Source: Bacillota bacterium
Lineage (GTDB): Bacteria > Bacillota > Clostridia > Lutisporales > Lutisporaceae
Direction: 5' to 3'
Assembly (NCBI GenBank): GCA_022706825.1
Contig: JAKJBU010000001.1
Span: forward strand, 61,732 to 125,731
Length of the DNA stretch: 64,000 nucleotides
The translations under genes were made by a program, and so were the position numbers. Shown piece by piece: positions 27,601 to 36,366 of this stretch. The first letter of the stretch is position 1. Each line of letters begins with the position of its first letter. The notes beneath the pieces are model-generated. The model had not been told where the DNA came from. It saw only the letters and a list, made by a program, of their open reading frames with translations, and ran no database searches.

Positions 27601-29004
27601 CGCAAATTCTTCAACACTCATGCCCAATGAGTTTGCAAAGGTGTCCAGGAATGAACCGCAGCCTGAAGAGCAAGCTTCGTTCAGCATTATGCTCTCAATA
27701 ACCCCATCCTTAATTTTCAGGCATTTCATATCCTGGCCGCCTATATCCAATATGAAATCAACTCCGGGGCAGAAAAATTCCGCTGCTTTATAATGTGAAA
27801 TCGTTTCAATTTCACCTATGTCCACACTTAATGCTGCCTTCAGCAGGCCTTCCCCATAGCCCGTGACAGTTGAATTAACTATCCTGGCCTTCTTCGGCAT
27901 AAGCCGATACAGCTCTTTCAGTGCTTTAACGGTGGACTTTAACGGGCTTCCCTCATTACTGCTGTAATAGGTGTGAAGTATCGCTCCTTCACCGTCTATA
28001 AGAGCTATTTTGGTGGTGGTAGAGCCCGCGTCAATCCCTAAGAAGCATTCACCTTCAAAGGTTGATAATTCACGCCGTCTGACAGAGCTTTTTTGATGTC
28101 TGGATTTGAACTCTTCATACTCTTTCTCATCGGAAAACAGGCGCTCCAATCTTTTTGATTCCCCGCCGGAGGTATTTTCATGGCTTTCCAGGCTGCTTAT
28201 TAATGATCCGAAAGATACAGGCTTTTCATTAAGAGAAGACAATGCCGCGCCTATCGCTACAAAAAGCTGCGAATTTTCAGGAAAAATCACCTGATTCTCT
28301 TTCAGCTTCAACGTATCAATAAATCTTTCCCTCAACTCTGAGAGGAAATATAACGGGCCGCCCAAAAAAGCCACATTCCCCCTGATAGGCCTTCCGCATG
28401 CCAATCCGCTTATAGTTTGAATTACAACGGCCTGAAGTACGGAAACTGCAATATCTTCCTTGGCAACCCCCTCATTCAGGAGAGGCTGCATATCGGTCTT
28501 TGCAAAGACCCCGCATCTTGCAGCTATGGGGTAAATAACCTTATAATTCTTAGCCAGCTCGTTTAGCCCCTCTGCGTCCACTCTGAGCAAAGAGGCCATT
28601 TGATCTATAAAAGAACCTGTGCCCCCCGCACAAGTGCCATTCATTCTCTGCTCTATTCCATCGGTGAAATAAGTAATCTTTGCATCTTCTCCGCCCAGTT
28701 CTATTGCAACATCGGTTTCAGGATAATAGGTTTTAATTGCTTTCGTAGAAGCAACAACCTCCTGTGTAAAGGAAACCCCCAAGCTGTTCGCAATATTTAT
28801 TCCTCCGGAACCCGTAATCATTACAGTCAATTGACTGTTTTTCAGCTTTCTGAAGGCATCATGAAGCATCTGCTGAAGCTTTTTCTTAATATCAGCATAA
28901 TGTCTCTCATACCTGCTGTAAACCATATCGCAATTTTCATTTAAAACAACTACTTTAACTGTTGTAGAACCGATATCAATACCAACATGAAATAAATTGC
29001 TCAT
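24697..29004 (-). CDS. 2-hydroxyacyl-CoA dehydratase activase/HgdB-like fusion
   Basis: A 1435-residue fusion. Two BadF/HgdC-type ASKHA ATPase domains lie at about residues 1-265 and 320-580, each with DxGSTT ([18 protein letters not shown]) and cluster cysteines in '[10 protein letters not shown]' and '[10 protein letters not shown]'. A '[10 protein letters not shown]...NRCERG' cysteine knot follows, then a DUF2229 domain (about 660-880) and an HgdB-like domain with '[11 protein letters not shown]', 'GGGCRATNY' and '[11 protein letters not shown]'. Such proteins use ATP to drive low-potential electron transfer to a radical dehydratase or reductase. No separate dehydratase subunits are nearby, so the substrate is unknown. 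The unusual initiation region is described separately. Confidence 0.92.
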   Translation of the reverse strand: MSNLFHVGIDIGSTTVKVVVLNENCDMVYSRYERHYADIKKKLQQMLHDAFRKLKNSQLTVMITGSGGINIANSLGVSFTQEVVASTKAIKTYYPETDVAIELGGEDAKITYFTDGIEQRMNGTCAGGTGSFIDQMASLLRVDAEGLNELAKNYKVIYPIAARCGVFAKTDMQPLLNEGVAKEDIAVSVLQAVVIQTISGLACGRPIRGNVAFLGGPLYFLSELRERFIDTLKLKENQVIFPENSQLFVAIGAALSSLNEKPVSFGSLISSLESHENTSGGESKRLERLFSDEKEYEEFKSRHQKSSVRRRELSTFEGECFLGIDAGSTTTKIALIDGEGAILHTYYSSNEGSPLKSTVKALKELYRLMPKKARIVNSTVTGYGEGLLKAALSVDIGEIETISHYKAAEFFCPGVDFILDIGGQDMKCLKIKDGVIESIMLNEACSSGCGSFLDTFANSLGMSVEEFAKEALSAENPVDLGSRCTVFMNSKVKQAQKEGATVGDISAGLSYSVIKNALFKVIKVRNLNELGEKIVVQGGTFYNDSVLRSFELLSGREAIRPDIAGIMGAFGSALIARERYQKGMHTSLLGEHELNEFNLETAVSRCGLCSNNCLLTINKFGNGQSFISGNRCERGTGKIKEQNLLPNLYKYKYERVFRYKPLDSSLARRGTVGIPRVLNIYENYPFWFTLFTELGFRVELSDRSSNKLYEKGIETIPSESVCYPGKLVHGHIMNLVEKGIKFIFYPSITHERKEQKKADNHFNCPIVVSYPEVVKNNIDVLREKGILFMKPFLTFDDEDRLVDRLHKEFKMFKISKMEIKESVYTAYMEQEAFKRDIQKAGEEALSYIRAKGLKGIVLAGRPYHIDPQINHGIPEMINSLGMAVLTEDSVAHLGRVERPLRVVDQWAYHSRLYAAASFTAKQEDVELVQLNSFGCGLDAVTTDQVQEILNENSKIYTTLKIDEGNNLGAARIRLRSLKATILERDKNGFELKKVDNRYKRIEFTEDMRTKHTILVPQMSPIHFQFLEKAFRLSGYNMVVLASMDKGAVDEGLKYVNNDACYPAIIVIGQLIEALKSGKYDLNNTSVMISQTGGGCRATNYIGFLRKALKDAGFEKVPVISLNAVGMEKNSGFKFTTELLNRAMMGLIYGDLLMNVLYRVRPYERIKGSANMLYEKWAEICTESLEYANRKVFRQIIREIVKEFDELEIISQAKPKVGLVGEILVKFHPTANNNVVSIVEAEGAEAVVPGLTDFLLYSAYGLEYRYKYLSGSKKSQLFGRAAVMIVEFYRKAYREALSASNRFYAPQTIEEIAKGATSVVSLGHQTGEGWLLTGEMVELINNGVRNIICMQPFACLPNHVTGKGMMKELKRVYPGTNIVAIDYDPGASEVNQLNRIKLMISAAFENMNKFEAHKVGSYVTTDYRRMRSTLIMRTRL

Positions 29005-29036
29005 AACCCCACAGCATGAAAGCTGTGCCCACCTCC
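29002..29036 (-). promoter_or_regulatory. SD separated from start by a stem-loop
   Basis: The only good Shine-Dalgarno (GGAGGT, 29031-29036) is 26 nt from the ATG at 29004. Between them CACAGC (29022-29027 on the minus strand) and GCTGTG (29010-29015) form a 6-bp hairpin with a 6-nt loop. Folding it brings the SD to an effective 8-nt spacing. Confidence 0.5.
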
Positions 29037-29213
29037 ATGGCCCTATAATTAAAGCTTATTAACATTTTATATGGGTACGCTAAATAATTCAATAGGCAAC
29101 AGAACGGTAAACGCCAAATACTGTATGCTTTTCTATATATATTCATTATAGTTCACAAATATTGATAATGTGGGTATTCTCCAGCCTGATTTTTGCAGTT
29201 CCCGTTCCTTGTA

Positions 29214-29933
29214 TCACTTTGTCCTTGAGAATCCTCTCCACAGCTTTTTTAAGCCATCCCATCTGCTCATCCTGTCTCCAAGCCTCATGTCAAGCTTCTC
29301 ATTAATTTTGTCAGTTGTGTCTCTGATTGATTGTGCGTCAATATTGGCTCCGGCATCGAGTTCCGGTAAATCCCCTTCCCCATATTCCCGGGTGTCCTGA
29401 CGTTCAATTTCATCTATTGATTCAAAGAGTTCCTCACACTTCTCCCTGAGGCCTTCGCGGAACCTCCTGGGATTTTTCACCCATGCCCAGCTGTCCTTGC
29501 CTGCATCAGGAAAATACCTTTCAAGCTTTATATATCCCTTACTGTGAAGCAGAGCTATGACTTCTGTAAAAATATCCGGAATAATATCTTTCATACGTTC
29601 GATTCGAAATCTGTCAATGGTTTTATAATCGGGCATATTCATTCCGCTAAGCCACATAAACATTATATTTTCCCTGCAATTCTTGGCGATGCTTCTGCAT
29701 GAAAAAATTTTCTGGGTATAAGCATATATTATTATTTTCAGCATCATAACAGGATTGTAACTGCTTGCTCCAACCCCTTCATATTTCTCATACAAAGGTT
29801 TTGTGTCAATGCTTTCTATCGCGCTGTCAACTACTCTTACTATATGGTTCTCGGGTATCAAATCCTCCAGGCTTGGAGGGAGAAAGGTAATCTGCCCTTG
29901 ATTGTATGGTTTGAAGGAAGGTTTCTTATCCAT
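29214..29933 (-). pseudogene. Truncated IS1182-family transposase
   Basis: Remnant of an IS1182-type DDE transposase. The first 135 residues are well preserved (FKPYNQGQITFLPPSLEDLI, HIVRVVDSAIESID, YNPVMMLKIIIYAY, SCRSIAKNCRENIMFMWLSG, DYKTIDRFR). After 'GYIKLERYF' the expected VDGTKIEANAN segment with the first catalytic Asp is lost. After about residue 220 the frame slips and the rest of the catalytic domain is missing. Intact members are about 450-550 residues. Non-functional, a sign of past IS activity beside the activase gene. Confidence 0.85.
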
Positions 29934-30020
29934 AATATCTCCCTTTCATTTATATTAATCTTCTTTCCTGCCATTGACTGCATTTGACTACATTATAGCA
30001 CTTTTTGAATAAAAATCATA

Positions 30021-30059
30021 GCAGGGCTTTGCAAAACCAATGGTTCTGCAAAGCCCTGC
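30021..30059 (-). terminator. Terminator downstream of the exoprotein operon
   Basis: Perfect 13-bp arms GCAGGGCTTTGCA / TGCAAAGCCCTGC with a 13-nt loop. On the minus strand they are followed by TATGATTTTTATT. This ends the 42.4-30.1 kb transcript. Confidence 0.75.
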
Positions 30060-30099
30060 CCTAATCTCGAATCTCGTGTTTCTTGTCTGAAGAATGCGT

Positions 30100-33000
30100 C
30101 TATGACGCATTCTTCAGATACCTATCTATCATTGCTGCAGCTTCCTCACGGGTAATGAAGTTCTTGGGCCTGAAGGTATCGTCCCCATAACCGCTTAATA
30201 CCCCCATATCTGCAAGTATGTCCAGATAGTTGATTGCGTATTTTGCCACCTGGTTCCTGTCTGTGAAATATACTCTCTTAGGCTTTATTCCGTCTCCCAG
30301 CATTCTCCCGAGAATGGCACAGGCTTCTTCACGTGTTATCTGCTCCTTCGGGCCAAACAGCCTCTTGTCTCCTGCAATCCTTCCATTTACCCATCCGTTT
30401 GCATAGGCTGCCTTTATGTGGGAAAGCGCCCAATCGGGTATCTCCTTTTTATCCGCAAAGGGCAGTTGGACACTATCAGCTTCGGTATCCCCTGCTTCCA
30501 AGCCTGCTGAAAGCAATTTTATAAACTCAGCCCTTGTAATATAGTTGCCAGGCATGTAATAGTATTTCTCACCTACTTTTATACCTTCTACTATATTCAT
30601 ATGAACAAGAGAGTATATCACATCCCTTGACCACCTGGCATCGTCCACGTCGTCCAACAGTCTCAAACTGCTGTTTTCCAGCACTGCGTACTTGCTGAAG
30701 CTTGACAGTCTTACTGTTATGATACCCTTTTCCTTGTCCGGAGTGCCTCCTATATAGTCCCATCCGCCCTGCTGCTCATCAAGCCTGTATACTGCAATCC
30801 TTCTGAGGTCTGCGGCCTGATCCGCCTCATACCTGAAGCTGACACTTACAGGAGTTCCCGTACTCGCACCCTTGTTGAGGCTTATATCATAAACGGGACT
30901 TAAAAGCTTCATGCCCGGGAACTTTTTCATAAGCTCTTCCTGATTGTCATACCTGCTGATATTTATGTCAGCAGAATTTACTGCAAAACCGGCCGGTATG
31001 TCAAGGGTCAGATCGTCATCTGCAGTGAGTTTTGTTTCTGTTCCCGGCTGCAGTCTGGCTGTGTAGATATCCTTTTTGCCCTTTTCAGCCTCGATTATCC
31101 TTTCGAGTACGCCGGCAGGGCTTGAAGACCTTCTGCTTGCTGTTTTGGGCTTATTTCCCATGCTTTCCACTACATTGACAACCACGGCATCGGTGTGAGA
31201 ATAATCTTCCGTTACTTTATACTCCGCCATAATATACGCCTTACCAGGCTTCAGAGCTTTTATCCTGGCTCCGTTTTCAAGAACTGCAGTTCCGGTATCG
31301 GCCATCAGGCTCCATTTTACAAGTTCCGGCTTTATGCTCAGGTGTTTTCCCTCCGAATCAATTGCATTCAGGCTTAGCTCCAGGCTTTCTCCAAGTTCAA
31401 CGGTAGCTCCTCCGGGGGTGATCGCCACCCTCTGTATGTCTTTCAGCCTGTCATTATATACCGTACCGCTGTATTCGCTGATATTCCCTATGGGGTCCTC
31501 CGCAACTGCGAAAATTTCCATGCTCATATTATCACCCATATCCAGGGTATATTCAAATAATCCATTCTCGTCCGATAACACATTGCCGCCGTTAATAGTG
31601 AGCTTGCTTCCCGGCTCGCATTTTCCCTTTATTAATGCGGATGCAGCGCCGTTGCTCTGCGTGACCTCTGTGGAATTAATAAGCAGCAGCGGCGGTATGG
31701 TATCGCATATTATCCTTATTACTTTATCGGTGAAGTCTCCGGAGCTGTTTTCAGCCCTTATTTCAACCATGTTCTCCCCTTCGTTCAGGGCAAGCTGCTG
31801 CAGATGTCTCACCGCCGGGTTAAAGGAGTACACTGTTTCTTTGTTCAAAACTATATTTGCGCCGACAGCCGTATCCGCCTCCACCGACAGCATTGCTTCC
31901 TTCCCTGTGGAATAGTATTCGTCTATACCCGACTCTGCCGTATTAAGAGGAAGCATGCTCCCTTCCCGGGCCAGCGAAAGCTTTAGTGCCGGCGGATGCG
32001 GGGCCGGAAGGAATACAGTGTCCGACAAAATTGCTTCACTATAATGCTGCCTGGGTATGTCTTCTCCTTCAACCAGATCCTCTTCCCTGTGGGCAATTGC
32101 CGAAATCTTATAGCTCTTGCCTGTTTCAAGCCTCAGGGTAGTTCCGTCCTGCTGAGTGACTTCTCCGCCTATTATCGCCTCGGTTCTTCCGGATACGTAG
32201 GACTCCGGATAACCCTGCACCGATGAACCGTCATCATTCAGAACAGTCAATATATAGCCTTGGGCCGGGTATCTGACCTCAGTTCCTTCTTCCCATTCCA
32301 CCTTCAGGCAGCCGTTGCCTGCCGCGGTCACCTTCAGATTCCTGGGCTTGCTCGGAGCCTTGAGATCGGTTACCGTAAACGGCCCTGTGGTTCTGCTGGT
32401 ATACCCGTAATCCTCCTTGGAAAGCTCTGCCCGTATCACATAGCCGCCGGTCATTACATCCTCCGGAAGCGTCACGGTATAGGTCCCTGCTGCTGCGTCA
32501 ATATCCTGAACTAACAGTCTTCCCGCTTCGCTGCTTCCTTCCTCAAGCAGGTAAAGATTTACCTTTGCCCCGTCCAGATACTTTCCTGACCAATCAACCT
32601 TAACACTGTCGGTTCCTATTTTCTCAGCGTCCAAGGACGTATATTCCGGAGCCATTTTTATATCGTACAGCTGTGCTGCCGTAAGGGGCTTATCCGATAC
32701 TATCCTCCACATACCCGGCTGAGGCCCCACAACGGATATCCACAGCTTCTGCTCGTCTCTTCCGCTGTCGCTGTCCTTCGCGGGAATGGTCTGATATCTC
32801 ATATTTCCGTTTATGTCGTCCTCCACCAGCATATACTCTGTCCCATCCGGCCTGTAGACTCTCACATTGGGCTTTGTGCCTTCATATTCTATTTCGAACA
32901 GAGCGGCTTCCCTGCTCTGGACATTCAACCGGTATGTGGTGTCATCCAGTACAGTGACGACGGGCATATCCATGAATAAAAATCTCCTGTCCTCCCCTGC

Positions 33001-36000
33001 TGCCGCCAAATATATGCTATCCTTCGCATACACCCTTTCCGGCTGTCTTGAAGAACCCACAAGCTTCATATTGGTGCCGAATATCATCCTGCCTTCCTCG
33101 CCGGTTCCTTCATCCCTGTAATTTATTGCATAAAGCCCCCCCGCACTGTCCAAGGCTGCAATCATGCCCTCGGGCAGCTTTCCATTTTCACCTACTTCGA
33201 ATTTCACCTTTTCTTCACCAAAGATATATGTTACTCCCATGGGCACACCTATTACAATAAGCTTTCCCCATATCTTTTCCATGTCAACCCCCACTTCGGC
33301 TCCCACAATTGTCGCTCCTCCTACTACGGGAACTTTAGTGGGTATAAAGAACCTTACCGAAGCCATACCAATGAAACTGTCTTTGTAAATATTAAGCAGC
33401 ACCTTCCCTTCGATACAGTCAAAAGCTTGTATGGTGGCAGATGCATGGAAGCCTATGGGATTATACCACCTGAGCCTCAGGGTGGCATCCTTTATTATAT
33501 TGTAGCCTTTTATCCCAATATTGCCTTTAAGTTCGGCATGCTGCCATGAGACACTTAGGGTCACCTCGTCCATCTTCAGCATCCTGCCGATTTCTGCAGA
33601 CGCCGTCAGCATTATGGTAAGAGGCGGTGCTGAGGCATCCCAGTTCACCAGATTGGAGATATTGTCCAATCCGCCGCCCACTCCGTACAAGGTAGCCACG
33701 GGTATCGCGGGTATTATGTCCACTCCCACGTCAGTTCCTACATAAAGGTACAGCTTATCCGGGAAAGGATAGGGATAAAGTATGAACTCTATCTGTCCCT
33801 TGACCTTTATCACCTTAAGATCCACATCCAGAGCCAATCCCACTTCACCCGGATCGTCGAAGGTATTCACCTTCAGGGTGGCCTCAGCTCCTATATCCAC
33901 AGGAGGCGGGAAATAGTCCTTGGGGAAGCCTACGGTGGCTTCGGCTGCTATGCCCTTGAATCCTACTGTTTTGTCGGCTTTCTGCCCCATAGCCACCTTA
34001 TCCACTATAGCCTCAATTTTGAAAGGATCTTTGCCTTCTTTCTCGTCTTTATTATCGTTGCTGCTGTTGCTGTTGCTGTTGCTGTTATTGTTATTGCTAC
34101 TGTTACTGTTATTATTGCTGTTGCTGTTACTGTTGCTGTTACTGTTGCTGTTGCTGTTGCTGTTGCTGTTATTATTGCTGTTGTTTTGGTCCTCGCCGCG
34201 GCTGCCTAAGGAAAGCTTCAAAGAGCCCCCGAATATGAGGCCGTAGCCATCCGTGTCCTTATAGAAGTATGCGTTATTGAACTTCAGGTTGAACCCGGCC
34301 AGTATGTTTTGCAGGCCTCCTGCCACACCGGTCAGAGCTATTTCTATCTTTTTGTTTACAAGGTCACCATCCTCAGGAGGTTTCAGAGTATATTGGCTGC
34401 CTTTTTTCAGGTTGATCTCAAAATCCCATTTCCAGAAGGTAATGGAACCGGATACCGAAAGGCCCCCGTTTCCTGCCAGCTTTACCGACCCTTTGCTTTC
34501 GCTTATACTTATCGGCGTTGTGCTGTTGAAAAGCAGTACTTCGTTCATTTCCACAGGCGTTTCGGTTCTGGAATAGGCCTCATATATCCCTATTTCCTTC
34601 TGCTGTATATCTCCCCTTACAATCAGCAGCAGTTTGTTTTTAACGCTATCCGGCTGCTTTTTTAAATCATCTTCATTATTAAAAACCTTAATCTTGTATG
34701 TTTTGTTGCCTTCGTCACTGACCGCAAGTATACCGTATTTCCGGCTCATGTATTGATTATCCGCAGAGATATTTAACCCCTTCTCCTTCTCAAAGCTGCA
34801 CCCTTGGAAATCCTTATGCTCCAGCTTCACCGTATAGGTTCCGGCATCACTTATATCTCTCAGTATATCTCCCAAGGTGACCTGTATTGTCGTATCCCCT
34901 GCCAGGTTTATCTGCTTGTGGTTTATATTGTATACCCTTGGGTTCTGCCCTTCCTTTATCAGCTTCAGCTCCCACCTGCTCCTGTCTTTCATCAGGCTAA
35001 AGCCCGTTCCGTTTATATTGAAGGATTTATTCAAATCCTCATAGTACAGGTTTTGGGGAGTTATTCCGGTATATTGTATATCCGGCACTTTGCCGGAGCT
35101 TCCCGGCAGTATCACATATCTGCCGTATGCCTGGGGCTCATAAAGGGAATCGGAATGGAGATATACAGTTGCCTGGCCTATCCTGTATGTCTCGGCAAAC
35201 ACTCCCTTTACCTTCCATGCCAGGTTGGCCCTGGAATCTCTTTGCAGCAGTCCCAGGTTTATCTCCTTAGACTGCCCCGGGGCCAGTTCCAGGCCGCCTG
35301 AAAGCTCCAGCACAGCCCTGACATTCTCCATGGGCACCGAAACAGGAAGGCCGTTGTCCAGTGACAGGGATATCTCGAATTCCTCCTGTATATAGCCTGT
35401 TTTGTCCTCTTTAAGCTCAAGGCTGTCGGGCCCGCTCATGTTTGCCAGGAAGGTATGCCCGTCTGCCGTGGCAAATACTCCCAGGCCATAGAAGGTTTCA
35501 TACACCCTGGTTTCCCCCGGAGCCAGCACCTCCGGATCCCAATACAGGGCTACCGCACTGTCGCTCTTATTGTGCTTATTGAAAGGGGAAGTAAATTTCA
35601 CGGTGCTGTCCGGCTGATAATTCCATTTGGTGGAGCCTATACCTCCCCAATGAGCGACGGTCATCCTGTCCGGGGTTTCGTTTTCCCAGCCGCTTATCAA
35701 TCCGTAGGACACCACCGAAGGGCTTATATCCGCATCCGCCGACTGCCAGAAGGCGGGTACTTCCTCTCCTTCAAGGCTTATTTCATGCTCAACCGGCTTG
35801 TCAATTCCGGGTATTATTATAGGAGAACCGTCATTTGCCCCCAGCTTTGTGTCGAACAGCAGCCTTGAGCCCACGCTTTTTTCTGTCTTCCCCTTATTGG
35901 ATACCGTATAGGTAACCCTTACGTTACCCAAATCAGGATTTCCGCTGTCTGAGACCAAGGTCAGCCGCTGCTCCACCTCCAGATCCCCGAGGGTCCAGAG

Positions 36001-36366
36001 GGAAGTATTTATCATTTGGTCGGTTTTCGGAGCTTTCACCATGCCGCCCTTTATTCCCAGAAAACCATAGCTGTTCCCGAATATATAATCCTCTCCGTCT
36101 ATGCGGAAAGTAGTGAAGGATGTATCGGGCTTTGACCCTTCAAAAAGTAATGGTGCATCATTATCCTTAAGCCTCTTTGGAGCGCCTTCAACGGTACTTA
36201 TTCCGAACCTTCCGGTATCCTTATCCACCACAAAGCTCACAAACTGATTATGAACCCTCAGGGTATTCTCTTCCGCTGCCGCATATACAAGCTGAGTAAA
36301 ACCGGTGGATGAAATAAAGAACGCAAGAATCAGCGCAAAGGCGATGGCTCTTTTCAGTATCCTCAT
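30100..36366 (-). CDS. Giant exoprotein with C-terminal SLH domains
   Basis: A 2088-residue secreted protein. It has a signal peptide (residues 1-28, ends TQLVYA) and a large beta-rich N-terminal half. A low-complexity Asn/Ser linker (about 727-770) is followed by repeats resembling Ig/fibronectin type III domains ('APSKPRNLKVTAAGNGCLKVEWEEG'; 'DTIPPLLLINSTEV'). Three C-terminal SLH repeats (about 1900-2088; YITRAEFIKLL, QITREEACAIL, FITREEAAAMI) anchor it to the wall. Its ATG overlaps the stop of the 1924-aa exoprotein (TAATG), so the two are translationally coupled and probably form one surface assembly. The ligand or role is unknown. The stop codon sits in the loop of a perfect 14-bp palindrome. 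Confidence 0.88.
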   Translation of the reverse strand: MRILKRAIAFALILAFFISSTGFTQLVYAAAEENTLRVHNQFVSFVVDKDTGRFGISTVEGAPKRLKDNDAPLLFEGSKPDTSFTTFRIDGEDYIFGNSYGFLGIKGGMVKAPKTDQMINTSLWTLGDLEVEQRLTLVSDSGNPDLGNVRVTYTVSNKGKTEKSVGSRLLFDTKLGANDGSPIIIPGIDKPVEHEISLEGEEVPAFWQSADADISPSVVSYGLISGWENETPDRMTVAHWGGIGSTKWNYQPDSTVKFTSPFNKHNKSDSAVALYWDPEVLAPGETRVYETFYGLGVFATADGHTFLANMSGPDSLELKEDKTGYIQEEFEISLSLDNGLPVSVPMENVRAVLELSGGLELAPGQSKEINLGLLQRDSRANLAWKVKGVFAETYRIGQATVYLHSDSLYEPQAYGRYVILPGSSGKVPDIQYTGITPQNLYYEDLNKSFNINGTGFSLMKDRSRWELKLIKEGQNPRVYNINHKQINLAGDTTIQVTLGDILRDISDAGTYTVKLEHKDFQGCSFEKEKGLNISADNQYMSRKYGILAVSDEGNKTYKIKVFNNEDDLKKQPDSVKNKLLLIVRGDIQQKEIGIYEAYSRTETPVEMNEVLLFNSTTPISISESKGSVKLAGNGGLSVSGSITFWKWDFEINLKKGSQYTLKPPEDGDLVNKKIEIALTGVAGGLQNILAGFNLKFNNAYFYKDTDGYGLIFGGSLKLSLGSRGEDQNNSNNNSNSNSNSNSNSNSNSNSNNNSNSSNNNNSNSNSNSSNDNKDEKEGKDPFKIEAIVDKVAMGQKADKTVGFKGIAAEATVGFPKDYFPPPVDIGAEATLKVNTFDDPGEVGLALDVDLKVIKVKGQIEFILYPYPFPDKLYLYVGTDVGVDIIPAIPVATLYGVGGGLDNISNLVNWDASAPPLTIMLTASAEIGRMLKMDEVTLSVSWQHAELKGNIGIKGYNIIKDATLRLRWYNPIGFHASATIQAFDCIEGKVLLNIYKDSFIGMASVRFFIPTKVPVVGGATIVGAEVGVDMEKIWGKLIVIGVPMGVTYIFGEEKVKFEVGENGKLPEGMIAALDSAGGLYAINYRDEGTGEEGRMIFGTNMKLVGSSRQPERVYAKDSIYLAAAGEDRRFLFMDMPVVTVLDDTTYRLNVQSREAALFEIEYEGTKPNVRVYRPDGTEYMLVEDDINGNMRYQTIPAKDSDSGRDEQKLWISVVGPQPGMWRIVSDKPLTAAQLYDIKMAPEYTSLDAEKIGTDSVKVDWSGKYLDGAKVNLYLLEEGSSEAGRLLVQDIDAAAGTYTVTLPEDVMTGGYVIRAELSKEDYGYTSRTTGPFTVTDLKAPSKPRNLKVTAAGNGCLKVEWEEGTEVRYPAQGYILTVLNDDGSSVQGYPESYVSGRTEAIIGGEVTQQDGTTLRLETGKSYKISAIAHREEDLVEGEDIPRQHYSEAILSDTVFLPAPHPPALKLSLAREGSMLPLNTAESGIDEYYSTGKEAMLSVEADTAVGANIVLNKETVYSFNPAVRHLQQLALNEGENMVEIRAENSSGDFTDKVIRIICDTIPPLLLINSTEVTQSNGAASALIKGKCEPGSKLTINGGNVLSDENGLFEYTLDMGDNMSMEIFAVAEDPIGNISEYSGTVYNDRLKDIQRVAITPGGATVELGESLELSLNAIDSEGKHLSIKPELVKWSLMADTGTAVLENGARIKALKPGKAYIMAEYKVTEDYSHTDAVVVNVVESMGNKPKTASRRSSSPAGVLERIIEAEKGKKDIYTARLQPGTETKLTADDDLTLDIPAGFAVNSADINISRYDNQEELMKKFPGMKLLSPVYDISLNKGASTGTPVSVSFRYEADQAADLRRIAVYRLDEQQGGWDYIGGTPDKEKGIITVRLSSFSKYAVLENSSLRLLDDVDDARWSRDVIYSLVHMNIVEGIKVGEKYYYMPGNYITRAEFIKLLSAGLEAGDTEADSVQLPFADKKEIPDWALSHIKAAYANGWVNGRIAGDKRLFGPKEQITREEACAILGRMLGDGIKPKRVYFTDRNQVAKYAINYLDILADMGVLSGYGDDTFRPKNFITREEAAAMIDRYLKNAS
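34055..34187 (-). repeat. Asn/Ser-coding low-complexity tract in exoprotein gene
   Basis: About 130 bp of near-pure AAC/AGC (plus-strand GTT/GCT) triplets encoding an (NS)n linker of some 40 residues before an acidic DNKDEKEG segment. Such tracts are flexible linkers in the protein and prone to replication slippage in steps of 6 bp, which would keep the frame. Confidence 0.9.

Noticed and set aside
29017..29036. 13-codon mini-ORF ([13 protein letters not shown]) overlapping the activase start
   Set aside because: Its ATG lies in the hairpin loop with poor SD spacing; the SD-hairpin-start reading explains the region better, though it is not excluded.
33920..34246. Poly-leucine ORF on the plus strand
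   Set aside because: Antisense of the Asn/Ser-coding triplet tract in the exoprotein gene.
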